Shown here one piece after another: positions 22,372 through 37,590 of a DNA stretch of 64,000 nt. The first letter of the stretch is position 1. Each line of letters begins with the position of its first letter. The notes beneath the pieces were generated by a model that was not told the DNA's origin, made no database searches, and was given only the letters and a program-made list of their open reading frames with translations. This DNA comes from Hydractinia symbiolongicarpus (lineage: Eukaryota; Cnidaria; Hydrozoa; Anthoathecata; Hydractiniidae), in assembly GCF_029227915.1 (NCBI RefSeq), contig NC_079876.1, forward strand, positions 2,296,001-2,360,000. Direction: 5' to 3'. The position numbers were made by a program, and so were the translations under genes.

Positions 22372-25300
22372 TAGTTTTCAAAAATGTTTTCATTTTTGAT
22401 GAGACGCTTAATGAAAGAGGTTTAATCGCCGGCAAACGAAATCCCGCGTTTTCCCGTAAATCCGGGGCTTGGCCCGTATAGTCAAAAGTATACAAAGAAA
22501 GTACCTAGGGAGTAAACTCATTTCCCGAACGATTTTTTATATTATTTTTTTAGCACTAAACGCATGAGACTTGTAGTTTTCAAAAATATTTTCATATTTG
22601 ATGGGACGCTGAATAAAAGAAGTTTAATCGCCGGCAAACGAAAACCCGCGATTTCCCGTAAATCCCGGGCTTGGCACGTATAGTCGAATGTATACAAAGA
22701 AAGTACCCAGGGAGTAAACTCATTTTCCGAACGATTTTTTAAATTATTTTTTCACCACTAAAACGCATGAGACTTGTAGTTTTCAAAAATGTTTTCATTT
22801 TTGATGAGACGCTGAATAAAAGCAGTTTAATCGCCGGCAAACGAAAACCTGCTATTTCCCTAAATCCCGGACTCGGCCCGTATAGTCAAAAGTATACAAA
22901 GAAAGTACCCAGGGAGTAAACTTATTTCCAGAACGATTTTTTAAATTATTTTTCCACCACTAAAACGCATGAAACTTGTAGTTTTCAAAAATGTTTTCAT
23001 TTTTGATGAGACGCTTAATGAAAGAGGTTTAATCGCCGGCAAACGAAATCCCGCGTTTTCCCGTAAATCCGGGGCTTGGCCCGTATAGTCGAATGTCTAC
23101 AAAGAAAGTACCGAGGGAGTAAACTCATTTCCCGAACGATTTTTAAAATTTTTTTTTCACCACTAATACGCATGAGACTTGTAGTTTTCAAAAATGTTTT
23201 CATTTTTGATGAGACGCTTAATGAAAGAGGTTTAATCGCCGGAAAACGAAAACCCGCGATTTCCCGTAAATCCCGGGCTTGGCCCGTATAGTCAAAAGTA
23301 TACAAAGAAAGTACCCAGGGAGTAAACTCATTTCCCGAACGATTTTTTATATTATTTTTTTAGCACTAAACGCATGATACTTGTAGTTTTCAAAAATATT
23401 TTCATATTTGATGGGACGCTGAATAAAAGAAGTTTACTCGCCGGCAAACGAAAACCCGCGATTTCCCGTAAATCCCGGGCTTGGCACGTATAGTCGAATG
23501 TATACAAAGAAAGTACCCAGGGAGTAAACTCATTTTCCGAACGATTTTTTAAATTATTTTTTCACCACTAAAACGCATGAGACTTGTAGTTTTCAAAAAT
23601 GTTTTCATTTTTGATGAGACGCTGAATAAAAGCAGTTTAATCGCCGGCAAACGAAAACCTGCTATTTCCCTAAATCCCGGACTCGGCCCGTATAGTCAAA
23701 AGTATACAAAGAGAGTACCCAGGGAGTAAACTCATTTCCAGAACGATTTTTTAAATTATTTTTTCACCACTAAAACGCATAAGACTTGTAGTTTTTAAAA
23801 ATGTTTTCATTTTTGATGAGACGCTCAATAAAAGAAGTTTAATCGCCGACAAACGAAAACCCGCGATTTCCCGTAAATCCCGGGCTTGGCCCGTATAGTC
23901 GAATGTCTACAAAAAAAGTACCGAGGGAGTAAACTCATTTTCCGAACGATTTTTTAAATTATTTTTTCACCACTAAAACGCATGAGACTTGTAGTTTTCA
24001 AAAATGTTTTCATTTTTGATGAGACGCTTAATGAAAGAGGTTTAATCGCCGGCAAACGAAATCCCGCGTTTTCCCGTAAATCCGGGGCTTGGCCCGTATA
24101 GTCAAAAGTATACAAAGAAAGTACCTAGGGAGTAAACTCATTTCCCGAACGATTTTTTATATTATTTTTTTAGCACTAAACGCATGAGACTTGTAGTTTT
24201 CAAAAATATTTTCATATTTGATGGGACGCTGAATAAAAGAAGTTTAATCGCCGGCAAACGAAAACCCGCGATTTCCCGTAAATCCCGGGCTTGGCACGTA
24301 TAGTCGAATGTATACAAAGAAAGTACCCAGGGAGTAAACTCATTTTCCGAACGATTTTTTAAATTATTTTTTCACCACTAAAACGCATGAGACTTGTAGT
24401 TTTCAAAAATGTTTTCATTTTTGATGAGACGCTGAATAAAAGCAGTTTAATCGCCGGCAAACGAAAACCTGCTATTTCCCTAAATCCCGGACTCGGCCCG
24501 TATAGTCAAAAGTATACAAAGAAAGTACCCAGGGAGTAAACTCATTTCCAGAACGATTTTTTAAATTATTTTTCCACCACTAAAACGCATGAAACTTGTA
24601 GTTTTCAAAAATGTTTTCATTTTTGATGAGACGCTTAATGAAAGAGGTTTAATCGCCGGCAAACGAAATCCCGCGTTTTCCCGTAAATCCGGGGCTTGGC
24701 CCGTATAGTCGAATGTCTACAAAGAAAGTACCGAGGGAGTAAACTCATTTCCCGAACGATTTTTAAAATTTTTTTTTCACCACTAATACGCATGAGACTT
24801 GTAGTTTTCAAAAATGTTTTCATTTTTGATGAGACGCTTAATGAAAGAGGTTTAATCGCCGGAAAACGAAAACCCGCGATTTCCCGTAAATCCCGGGCTT
24901 GGCCCGTATAGTCAAAAGTATACAAAGAAAGTACCCAGGGAGTAAACTCATTTCCCGAACGATTTTTTATATTATTTTTTTAGCACTAAACGCATGATAC
25001 TTGTAGTTTTCAAAAATATTTTCATATTTGATGGGACGCTGAATAAAAGAAGTTTACTCGCCGGCAAACGAAAACCCGCGATTTCCCGTAAATCCCGGGC
25101 TTGGCACGTATAGTCGAATGTATACAAAGAAAGTACCCAGGGAGTAAACTCATTTTCCGAACGATTTTTTAAATTATTTTTTCACCACTAAAACGCATGA
25201 GACTTGTAGTTTTCAAAAATGTTTTCATTTTTGATGAGACGCTGAATAAAAGCAGTTTAATCGCCGGCAAATGAAAACCTGCTATTTCCCTAAATCCCGG

Positions 25301-25560
25301 ACTCGGCCCGTATAGTCAAAAGTATACAAAGAAAGTACCCAGGGAGTAAACTCATTTCCAGAACGATTTTTTAAATTATTTTTTCACCACTAAAACGCAT
25401 AAGACTTGTAGTTTTTAAAAATGTTTTCATTTTTGATGAGACGCTCAATAAAAGAAGTTTAATCGCCGACAAACGAAAACCCGCGATTTCCCGTAAATCC
25501 CGGGCTTGGCCCGTATAGTCGAATGTCTACAAAAAAAGTACCGAGGGAGTAAACTCATTT
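22372..25560 (+). repeat. Higher-order repeat, tandem octamers, period 1620 bp
   Basis: 22372-23940 matches 23992-25560 almost perfectly. Shared private markers are GTACCTAGGGAG, GCATGATACTTG and AGTTTACTCGCC. Visible differences are few: AAAGAGAGTACC against AAAGAAAGTACC near 23710, and CAAATGAAAACC near 25270. Confidence 0.85.
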
Positions 25561-28500
25561 CCCGAACGATTTTTAAATTTTTTTTTTCACCACTAATACG
25601 CATGAGACTTGTAGTTTTCAAAAATGTTTTCATTTTTGATGAGACGCTTAATGAAAGAGGTTTAATCGCCGGAAAACGAAAACCCGCGATTTCCCGTAAA
25701 TCCCGGGCTTGGCCCGTATAGTCAAAAGTATACAAAGAAAGTACCCAGGGAGTAAACTCATTTCCCGAACGATTTTTTATATTATTTTTTTAGCACTAAA
25801 CGCATGAGACTTGTAGTTTTCAAAAATATTTTCATATTTGATGGGACGCTGAATAAAAGAAGTTTAGTCGCCGGCAAACGAAAACCCGCGATTTCCCGTA
25901 AATCCCGGGCTTGGCACGTATAGTCGAATGTATACAAAGAAAGTACCCAGGGAGTAAACTCATTTTCCGAACGATTTTTTAAATTATTTTTTCACCACTA
26001 AAACGCATGAGACTTGTAGTTTTCAAAAATGTTTTCATTTTTGATGAGACGCTGAATAAAAGCAGTTTAATCGCCGGCAAACGAAAACCTGCTATTTCCC
26101 TAAATCCCGGACTCGGCCCGTATAGTCAAAAGTATACAAAGAAAGTACCCAGGGAGTAAACTCATTTCCAGAACGATTTTTTAAATTATTTTTCCACCAC
26201 TAAAACGCATGAAACTTGTAGTTTTCAAAAATGTTTTCATTTTTGATGAGACGCTTAATGAAAGAGGTTTAATCGCCGGCAAACGAAATCCCGCGTTTTC
26301 CCGTAAATCCGGGGCTTGGCCCGTATAGTCGAATGTCTACAAAGAAAGTACCGAGGGAGTAAACTCATTTCCCGAACGATTTTTTATATTATTTTTTTAG
26401 CACTAAACGCATGAGACTTGTAGTTTTCAAAAATATTTTCATTTTTGATGAGACGCTGAATAAAAGCAGTTTAATCGCCGGCAAACGAAAACCTGCTATT
26501 TCCCTAAATCCCGGACTCGGCCCGTATAGTCAAAAGTATACAAAGAAAGTACCCAGGGAGTAAACTCATTTCCAGAACGATTTTTTAAATTGTTTTTCCA
26601 CCACTAAAACGCATGAAACTTGTAGTTTTCAAAAATGTTTTCATTTTTGATGAGACGCTTAATGAAAGAGGTTTAATCGCCGGAAAACGAAAACCCGCGA
26701 TTTCCCGTAAATCCCGGGCTTGGCCCGTATAGTCAAAAGTATACAAAGAAAGTACCCAGGGAGTAAACTCATTTCCCGAACGATTTTTTATATTATTTTT
26801 TTAGCACTAAACGCATGAGACTTGTAGTTTTCAAAAATATTTTCATATTTGATGGGACGCTGAATAAAAGAAGTTTAATCGCCGGCAAACGAAAACCCGC
26901 GATTTCCCGTAAATCCCGGGCTTGGCACGTATAGTCGAATGTATACAAAGAAAGTGCCCAGGGAGTAAACTCATTTTCCGAACGATTTTTTAAATTATTT
27001 TTTCACCACTAAAACGCATGAGACTTGTAGTTTTCAAAAATGTTTTCATTTTTGATGAGACGCTGAATAAAAGCAGTTTAATCGCCGGCAAACGAAAACC
27101 TGCTATTTCCCTAAATCCCGGACTCGGCCCGTATAGTCAAAAGTATACAAAGAAAGTACCCAGGGAGTAAACTCATTTCCAGAACGATTTTTTAAATTAT
27201 TTTTCCACCACTAAAACGCATGAAACTTGTAGTTTTCAAAAATGTTTTCATTTTTGATGAGACGCTTAATGAAAGAGGTTTAATCGCTGGCAAACGAAAT
27301 CCCGCGTTTTCCCGTAAATCCGGGGCTTGGCCCGTATAGTCGAATGTCTACAAAAAAAGTACCGAGGGAGTAAACTCATTTCCCGAACGATTTTTAAAAT
27401 TTTTTTTTCACCACTAATACGCATGAGACTTGTAGTTTTCAAAACTGTTTTCATTTTTGATGAGACGCTTAATGAAAGAGGTTTAATCGCCGGAAAACGA
27501 AAACCCGCGATTTCCCGTAAATCCCGGGCTTGGCCCGTATAGTCAAAAGTATACAAAGAAAGTACCCAGGGAGTAAACTCATTTCCCGAACCCTTTTTTA
27601 TATTATTTTTTTAGCACTAACCGCATGATACTTGTAGTTTTCAAAAATATTTTCATATTTGATGGGACGCTGAATAAAAGAAGTTTACTCGCCGGCAAAC
27701 GAAAACCCGCGATTTCCCGTAAATCCCGGGCTTGGCACGTATAGTCGAATGTATACAAAGAAAGTACCCAGGGAGTAAACTCATTTTCCGAACGATTTTT
27801 TAAATTATTTTTTCACCACTAAAACGCATGAGACTTGTAGTTTTCAAAAATGTTTTCATTTTTGATGAGACGCTGAATAAAAGCAGTTTAATCGCCGGCA
27901 AACGAAAACCTGCTATTTCCCTAAATCCCGGACTCGGCCCGTATAGTCAAAAGTATACAAAGAAAGTACCCAGGGAGTAAACTCATTTCCAGAACGATTT
28001 TTTAAATTATTTTTTCACCACTAAAACGCATAAGACTTGTAGTTTTTAAAAATGTTTTCATTTTTGATGAGACGCTCAATAAAAGAAGTTTAATCGCCGA
28101 CAAACGAAAACCCGCGATTTCCCGTAAATCCCGGGCTTGGCCCGTATAGTCGAATGTCTACAAAAAAAGTACCGAGGGAGTAAACTCATTTCCCGAACGA
28201 TTTTTAAATTTTTTTTTTCACCACTAATACGCATGAGACTTGTAGTTTTCAAAAATGTTTTCATTTTTGATGAGACGCTTAATGAAAGAGGTTTAATCGC
28301 CGACAAACGAAAACCCGCGATTTCCCGTAAATCCCGGGCTTGGCCCGTATAGTCGAATGTCTACAAAAAAAGTACCGAGGGAGTAAACTCATTTCCCGAA
28401 CGATTTTTAAATTTTTTTTTTCACCACTAATACGCATGAGACTTGTAGTTTTCAAAAATGTTTTCATTTTTGATGAGACGCTTAATGAAAGAGGTTTAAT

Positions 28501-29806
28501 CGCCGGAAAACGAAAACCCGCGATATCCCGTAAATCCCGGGCTTGGCCCGTATAGTCAAAAGTATACAAAGAAAGTACCCAGGGAGTAAACTCATTTCCC
28601 GAACGATTTTTTAAATTATTTTTCCACCACTAAAACGCATGAAACTTGTAGTTTTCAAAAATGTTTTCATTTTTGATGAGACGCTTAATGAAAGAGGTTT
28701 AATCGCCGGCAAACGAAATCCCGCGTTTTCCCGTAAATCCGGGGCTTGGCCCGTATAGTCGAATGTCTACAAAGAAAGTACCGAGGGAGTAAACTCATTT
28801 CCCGAACGATTTTTAAAATTTTTTTTTCACCACTAATACGCATGAGACTTGTAGTTTTCAAAAATGTTTTCATTTTTGATGAGACGCTTAATGAAAGAGG
28901 TTTAATCGCCGGAAAACGAAAACCCGCGATTTCCCGTAAATCCCGGGCTTGGCCCGTATAGTCAAAAGTATACAAAGAAAGTACCCAGGGAGTAAACTCA
29001 TTTCCCGAACGATTTTTTATATTATTTCTTTAGCACTAAACGCATGAGACTTGTAGTTTTCAAAAATATTTTCATATTTGATGGGACGCTGAATAAAAGA
29101 AGTTTACTCGCCGGCAAACGAAAACCCGCGATTTCCCGTAAATCCCGGGCTTGGCACGTATAGTCGAATGTATACAAAGAAAGTACCCAGGGAGTAAACT
29201 CATTTTCCGAACGATTTTTTAAATTATTTTTTCACCACTAAAACGCATGAGACTTGTAGTTTTCAAAAATGTTTTCATTTTTGATGAGACGCTGAATTAA
29301 AGCAGTTTAATCGCCGGCAAACGAAAACCTGCTATTTCCCTAAATCCCGGACTCGGCCCGTATAGTCAAAAGTATACAAAGAAAGTACCCAGGGAGTAAA
29401 CTCATTTCCAGAACGATTTTTTAAATTATTTTTTCACCACTAAAACACATAAGACTTGCAGTTTATAAAAATGTTTTCATTTTTGATGAGACGCTCAATA
29501 AAAGAAGTTTAATCGCCGACAAACGAAAACCCGCGATTTCCCGTAAATCCCGGGCTTGGCCCGTATAGTCAAAAGTATACAAAGAAAGTACCCAGGGAGT
29601 AAACTCATTTCCCGAACGATTTTTTATATTATTTTTTTAGCACTAAACGCATGAGACTTGTAGTTTTCAAAAATATTTTCATATTTGATGGGACGCTGAA
29701 TAAAAGAAGTTTAATCGCCGGCAAACGAAAACCCGCGATTTCCCGTAAATCCCGGCTTGGCCCGTATAGTCAAAAGTATACAAAGAAAGTACCCAGGGAG
29801 TAAACT

Positions 29807-32800
29807 CATTCCCCGAACGATTTTTTAAATTATTTTTTCACCACTAAAACGCATGAGACTTGTAGTTTTCAAAAATGTTTTCATTTTTGATGAGACGTTG
29901 AATAAAAGCAGTTTAATCGCCGGCAAACGCAAACCCGCGATTTCCCGTAAATCCCGGGCTTGGCCCGTATAGTGAAAAGTATACAAAGAAAGTACCCAGG
30001 GAGTAAACTCATTTCCCGAACGATTTTTTAAATTATTTTTTCACCACTAAAACGCATGAAACTTGTAGTTTTCAAAAATGTTTTCATTTTTGATGAGACG
30101 CTTAATGAAAGAGGTTTAATCGCCGGCAAACGAAATCCCGCGTTTTCCCGTAAATCCGGGGCTTGGCCCGTATAGTCGAATGTCTACAAAGAAAGTACCG
30201 AGGGAGTAAACTCATTTCCCGAACGATTTTTAAAATTTTTTTTTCACCACTAATACGCATGAGACTTGTAGTTTTCAAAAATGTTTTCATTTTTGATGAG
30301 ACGCTTAATGAAAGAGGTTTAATCGCCGGAAAACGAAAACCCGCGATTTCCCGTAAATCCCGGGCTTGGCCCGTATAGTCGAATGTATACAAAGAAAGTA
30401 CCCAGGGAGTAAACTCATTTCCAGAACGATTTTTTAAATTATTTTTTCACCACTAAAACGCATAAGACTTGTAGTTTTTAAAAATGTTTTCATTTTTAAT
30501 GAGACGCTCAATAAAAGAAGTTTAATCGCCGACAAACGAAAACCCGCGATTTCCCGTAAATCCCGGGCTTGGCCCGTATAGTCAAAAGTATACAAAGAAA
30601 GTACCCAGGGAGTAAACTCATTTCCCGAACGATTTTTTATATTATTTTTTTAGCACTAAACGCATGAGACTTGTAGTTTTCAAAAATATTTTCATATTTG
30701 ATGGGACGCTGAATAAAAGAAGTTTAATCGCCGGCAAACGAAAACCCGCGATTTCCCGTAAATCCCGGCTTGGCCCGTATAGTCAAAAGTATACAAAGAA
30801 AGTACCCAGGGAGTAAACTCATTCCTCGAACGATTTTTTAATTTATTTTTTCACCAATAAAACGCATGAGACTTGTAGTTTTCAAAAATGTTTTCATTTT
30901 TGATGAGACGTTGAATAAAAGCAGTTTAATCGCCGCCAAACGAAAACCTGCGATTTCCCTAAATTCCGGACTCGGCCCGAATAGTCAAAAGTATACAAAG
31001 AAAGTACCCAGGGAGTAAACTCATTTCCCGAACGATTTTTTAAATTATTTTTTCACCACTAAAACGCATGAAACTTGTAGTTTTCAAAAATGTTTTCATT
31101 TTTGATGAGACGCTTAATGAAAGAGGTTTAATCGCCGGCAAACGAAATCCCGCGTTTTCCCGTAAATCCGGGGCTTGGCCCGTATAGTCGAATGTCTACA
31201 AAGAAAGTACCGAGGGAGTAAACTCATTTCCCGAACGATTTTTAAAATTTTTTTTTCACCACTAATACGCATGAGACTTGTAGTTTTCAAAAATGTTTTC
31301 ATTTTTGATGAGACGCTTAATGAAAGAGGTTTAATCACCGGAAAACGAAAACCCGCGATTTCCCGTAAATCCCGGGCTTGGCCCGTATAGTCGAATGTAT
31401 ACAAAGAAAGTACCCAGGGAGTAAACTCATTTCCAGAACGATTTTTTAAATTATTTTTTCACCACTAAAACGCATAAGACTTGTAGTTTTTAAAAATGTT
31501 TTCATTTTTGATGAGACGCTCAATAAAAGAAGTTTAATCGCCGAGAAACGAAAACCCGCGATTTCCCGTAAATCCCGGGCTTGGCCCGTATAGTCAAAAG
31601 TATACAAAGAAAGTACCCAGGGAGTAAACTCATTTCCCGAACGATTTTTTATATTATTTTTTTAGCACTAAACGCATGAGACTTGTAGTTTTCAAAAATA
31701 TTTTCATATTTGATGGGACGCTGAATAAAAGAAGTTTAATCGCCGGAAAACGAAAACCCGCGATTTCCCGTAAATCCCGGCTTGGCCCGTATAGTCAAAA
31801 GTATACAAAGAAAGTACCCAGGGAGTAAACTCATTCCTCGAACGATTTTTTAAATTATTTTTTCACCACTAAAACGCATGAGACTTGTAGTTTTCAAAAA
31901 TGTTTTCTTTTTTGATGAGACGTTGAATAAAAGCAGTTTAATCGCCGCCAAACGAAAACCTGCGATTTCCCTAAATTCCGGACTCGGCCCGAATAGTCAA
32001 AAGTATACAAAGAAAGTACCCAGGGAGTAAACTCATTTCCCGAACGATTTTTTAAATTATTTTTTCACCACTAAAACGCATGAAACTTGTAGTTTTCAAA
32101 AATGTTTTCATTTTTGATGAGACGCTTAATGAAAGAGGTTTAATCGCCGGCAAACGAAATCCCGCGTTTTCCCGTAAATCCGGGGCTTGGCCCGTATAGT
32201 CGAATGTCTACAAAGAAAGTACCGAGGGAGTAAACTCATTTCCAGAACGATTTTTTAAATTATTTTTTCACCACTAAAACGCATAAGACTTGTAGTTTTT
32301 AAAAATGTTTTCATTTTTGATGAGACGCTCAATAAAAGAAGTTTAATCGCCGAGAAACGAAAACCCGCGATTTCCCGTAAATCCCGGGCTTGGCCCGTAT
32401 AGTCAAAAGTATACAAAGAAAGTACCCAGGGAGTAAACTCATTTCCCGAACGATTTTTTATATTATTTTTTTAGCACTAAACGCATGAGACTTGTAGTTT
32501 TCAAAAATATTTTCATATTTGATGGGACGCTGAATAAAAGAAGTTTAATCGCCGGAAAACGAAAACCCGCGATTTCCCGTAAATCCCGGCTTGGCCCGTA
32601 TAGTCAAAAGTATACAAAGAAAGTACCCAGGGAGTAAACTCATTCCTCGAACGATTTTTTAAATTATTTTTTCACCACTAAAACGCATGAGACTTGTAGT
32701 TTTCAAAAATGTTTTCTTTTTTGATGAGACGTTGAATAAAAGCAGTTTAATCGCCGCCAAACGAAAACCTGCGATTTCCCTAAATTCCGGACTCGGCCCG

Positions 32801-35800
32801 AATAGTCAAAAGTATACAAAGAAAGTACCCAGGGAGTAAACTCATTTCCCGAACGATTTTTTAAATTATTTTTTCACCACTAAAACGCATGAGACTTGTA
32901 GTTTTTAAAAATGATTTCATTTTTGATGAGACGCTGAATAAAAGAAGTTTAATCGCCGGCAAACGCAAACCCGCGATTTCCCGTAAATCCCGGGCTTGGC
33001 CCGTATAGTCAAAAGTATACAAAGAAAGTACCCAGGGAGTAAACTCATTTCCCGAACGATTTTTTAAATTATTTTTTCACCACTAAAACGCATGAAACTT
33101 GTAGTTCTCAAAAATGTTTTCATTTTTGATGAGACGCTTAATGAAAGAGGTTTAATCGCCGGCAAACGAGATCCCGCGTTTTCCCGTAAATCCGGGGCTT
33201 GGCCCGTATAGTCGAATGTCTACAAAGAAAGTACCGAGGGAGTAAACTCATTTCCCGAACGATTTTTAAAATTTTTTTTTCACCACTAATACGCATGAGA
33301 CTTGTAGTTTTCAAAAATGTTTTCATATTTGATGAGACGCTTAATGAAAGAGGTTAAATCGCCGGAAAACGAAAACCCGCGATTTCCCGTAAATCCCGGG
33401 CTTGGCCCGTATAGTCGAATGTATACAAAGAAAGTACCCTGTGAGTAAACTCATTTCCAGAACGATTTTTTAAATTATTTTTTCACCACTAAAACGTATA
33501 AGACTTGTAGTTTTTAAAAATATTTTCATATTTGATGGGACGCTGAATAAAAGAAGTTTAATCGCCGGCAAACGAAAACCCGCGATTTCCCGTAAATCCC
33601 GGCTTGGCCCGTATAGTCAAAAGTATACAAAGAAAGTACCCAGGGAGTAAACTCATTTCCCGAACGATTTTTTATATTATTTTTTTAGCACTAAACGCAT
33701 GAGACTTGTAGTTTTCAAAAATATTTTCATATTTGATGGGACGCTGAATAAAAGAAGTTTAATCGCCGGCAAACGAAAACCCGCGATTTCCCGTAAATCC
33801 CGGCTTGGCCCGTATAGTCAAAAGTATACAAAGAAAGTACCCAGAAAGTAAACTCATTTCCCGAACGATTTTTTAAATTATTTTTTCACCACTAAAACGC
33901 ATGAGACTTGTAGTTTTTAAAAATGATTTCATTTTTGATGAGACGCTGAATAAAAGAAGTTTAATCGCCGGCAAACGCAAACCCGCGATTTCCCGTAAAT
34001 CCCGGGCTTGGCCCGTATAGTCAAAAGTATACAAAGAAAGTACCCAGGGAGTAAACTCATTTCCCGAACGATTTTTTAAATTATTTTTTCACCACTAAAA
34101 CGCATGAAACTTGTAGTTCTCAAAAATGTTTTCATTTTTGATGAGACGCTTAATGAAAGAGGTTTAATCGCCGGCAAACGAGATCCCGCGTTTTCCCGTA
34201 AATCCGGGGCTTGGCCCGTATAGTCGAATGTCTCCAAAGAAAGTACCGAGGGAGTAAACTCATTTCCCGAACGATTTTTAAAATTTTTTTTTCACCACTA
34301 ATACGCATGAGACTTGTAGTTTTCAAAAATGTTTTCATATTTGATGAGACGCTTAATGAAAGAGGTTAAATCGCCGGAAAACGAAAACCCGCGATTTCCC
34401 GTAAATCCCGGGCTTGGCCCGTATAGTCGAATGTATACAAAGAAAGTACCCTGTGAGTAAACTCATTTCCAGAACGATTTTTTAAATTATTTTTTCACCA
34501 CTAAAACGTATAAGACTTGTAGTTTTCAAAAATATTTTCATATTTGATGGGACGCTGAATAAAAGAAGTTTAATCGCCGGCAAACGAAAACCCGCGATTT
34601 CCCGTAAATCCCGGCTTGGCCCGTATAGTCAAAAGTATACAAAGAAAGTACCCAGGGAGTAAACTCATTTCCCGAACGATTTTTTATATTATTTTTTTAG
34701 CACTAAACGCATGAGACTTGTAGTTTTCAAAAATATTTTCATATTTGATGGGACGCTGAATAAAAGAAGTTTAATCGCCGGCACACGAAAACCCGCGATT
34801 TCCCGTAAATCCCGGCTTGGCCCGTATAGTCAAAAGTATACAAAGAAAGTACCCAGGGAGTAAACTCATTCCTCGAACGATTTTTTAAATTATTTTTTCA
34901 CCACTAAAACGCATGAGACTTGTAGTTTTCAAAAATGTTTTCATTTTTGATGAGACGTTGAATAAAAGCAGTTTAATCGCCGGCAAACGAAAACCTGCGA
35001 TTTCCCTAAATTCCGGACTCGGCCCGAATAGTCAAAAGTATACAAAGAAAGTACCCAGGGAGTAAACTCATTTCCCGAACGATTTTTTAAATTATTTTTT
35101 CACCACTAAAACGCATGAAACTTGTAGTTTTCAAAAATGTTTTCATTTTTGATGAGACGCTTAATGAAAGAGGTTTAATCGCCGGCAAACGAGATCCCGC
35201 GTTTTCCCGTAAATCCGGGGCTTGGCCCGTATAGTCGAATGTCTACAAAGAAAGTACCGAGGGAGTAAACTCATTTCCCGAACGATTTTTAAAATTTTTT
35301 TTTCACCACTAATACGCATGAGACTTGTAGTTTTCAAAAATGTTTTCATATTTGATGAGACGCTTAATGAAAGAGGTTAAATCGCCGGAAAACGAAAACC
35401 CGCGATTTCCCGTAAATCCCGGGCTTGGCCCGTATAGTCGAATGTATACAAAGAAAGTACCCTGTGAGTAAACTCATTTCCAGAACGATTTTTTAATTTA
35501 TTTTTTCACCACTAAAACGTATAAGACTTGTAGTTTTCAAAAATATTTTCATATTTGATGGGACGCTGAATAAAAGAAGTTTAATCGCCGGCAAACGAAA
35601 ACCCGCGATTTCCCGTAAATCCCGGCTTGGCCCGTATAGTCAAAAGTATACAAAGAAAGTACCCAGGGAGTAAACTCATTTCCCGAACGATTTTTTATAT
35701 TATTTTTTTAGCACTAAACGCATGAGACTTGTAGTTTTCAAAAATATTTTCATATTTGATGGGACGCTGAATAAAAGAAGTTTAATCGCCGGCAAACGAA

Positions 35801-37590
35801 AACCCGCGATTTCCCGTAAATCCCGGCTTGGCCCGTATAGTCAAAAGTATACAAAGAAAGTACCCAGGGAGTAAACTCATTCCTCGAACGATTTTTTAAA
35901 TTATTTTTTCACCACTAAAACGCATGAGACTTGTAGTTTTCAAAAATGTTTTCATTTTTGATGAGACGTTGAATAAAAGCAGTTTAATCGCCGGCAAACG
36001 AAAACCTGCGATTTCCCTAAATTCCGGACTCGGCCCGAATAGTCAAAAGTATACAAAGAAAGTACCCAGGGAGTAAACTCATTTCCCGAACGATTTTTTA
36101 AATTATTTTTTCACCACTAAAACGCATGAAACTTGTAGTTTTCAAAAATGTTTTCATTTTTGATGAGACGCTTAATGAAAGAGGTTTAATCGCCGGCAAA
36201 CGAAATCCCGCGTTTTCCCGTAAATCCGGGGCTTGGCCCGTATAGTCGAATGTATACAAAGAAAGTACCCAGGGAGTAAACTCATTTCCAGAACGATTTT
36301 TTAAATTATTTTTTCACCACTAAAACGCATAAGACTTGTAGTTTTTAAAAATGTTTTCATTTTTGATGAGACGCTCAATAAAAGAAGTTTAATCGCCGAC
36401 AAACGAAAACCCGCGATTTCCCGTAAATCCCGGGCTTGGCCCGTATAGTCAAAAGTATACAAAGAAAGTACCCAGGGAGTAAACTCATTTCCAGAACGTT
36501 TTTTTAAATTATTTTTTCACCACTAAAACGCATAAGACTTGTAGTTTTTAAAAATGTTTTCATTTTTGATGAGACGCTCAATAAAAGAAGTTTAATCGCC
36601 GACAAACGAAAACCCGCGATTTCCCGTAAATCCCGGGCTTGGCCCGTATAGTCAAAAGTATACAAAGAAAGTACCCAGGGAGTAAACTCATTTCCCGAAC
36701 GATTTTTTATATTATTTTTTTAGCACTAAACGCATGAGACTTGTAGTTTTCAAAAATATTTTCATATTTGATGGGACGCTGAATAAAAGAAGTTTAATCG
36801 CCGGCAAACGAAAACCCGCGATTTCCCGTAAATCCCGGCTTGGCCCGTATAGTCAAAAGTATACAAAGAAAGTACCCAGGGAGTAAACTCATTCCTCGAA
36901 CGATTTTTTAAATTATTTTTTCACCACTAAAACGCATGAGACTTGTAGTTTTCAAAAATGTTTTCATTTTTGATGAGACGTTGAATAAAAGCAGTTTAAT
37001 CGCCGGCAAACGAAAACCTGCGATTTCCCTAAATTCCGGACTCGGCCCGTATAGTCAAAAGTATACAAAGAAAGTACCCAGGGAGTAAACTCATTTCCAG
37101 ACGATTTTTTAAATTATTTTTTCACCACTAAAACGCATGAGACTTGTAGTTTTTAAAAATGTTTTCATTTTTGATGAGACGCTGAATAAAAGAAGTTTAA
37201 TCGCCGGCAAACGCAAACCCGCGATTTCCCGTAAATCCCGGGCTTGGCCCGTATAGTCAAAAGTATACAAAGAAAGTACCCAGGGAGTAAACTCATTTCC
37301 CGAACGATTTTTTAAATTATTTTTTCACCACTAAAACGCATGAAACTTGTAGTTCTCAAAAATGTTTTCATTTTTGATGAGACGCTTAATGAAAGAGGTT
37401 TAATCGCCGGCAAACGAAATCCCGCGTTTTCCCGTAAATCCGGGGCTTGGCCCGTATAGTCGAATGTCTACAAAGAAAGTACCGAGGGAGTAAACTCATT
37501 TCCCGAACGATTTTTAAAATTTTTTTTTCACCACTAATACGCATGAGACTTGTAGTTTTCAAAAATGTTTTCATATTTGATGAGACGCTC
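29807..37590 (+). repeat. Pentameric higher-order repeat (about 1012 bp) with tetramer and 11-mer variants
   Basis: The marker CATTCCTCGAACG (CATTCCCCG at 29807) recurs at 30820, 31832, 32641, 34867, 35878 and 36890. The spacings are 1013, 1012, 809, 2226, 1011 and 1012 bp, i.e. 5, 5, 4, 11, 5 and 5 monomers. Each is preceded by a TTTAGCACTAAACG-type monomer with CCCGGCTTGGCCCG and usually followed by the ATGAAAC / CTTAATGAAAGAGG / GAATGTCTAC set. This is the clearest regular higher-order array in the window. Confidence 0.85.
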
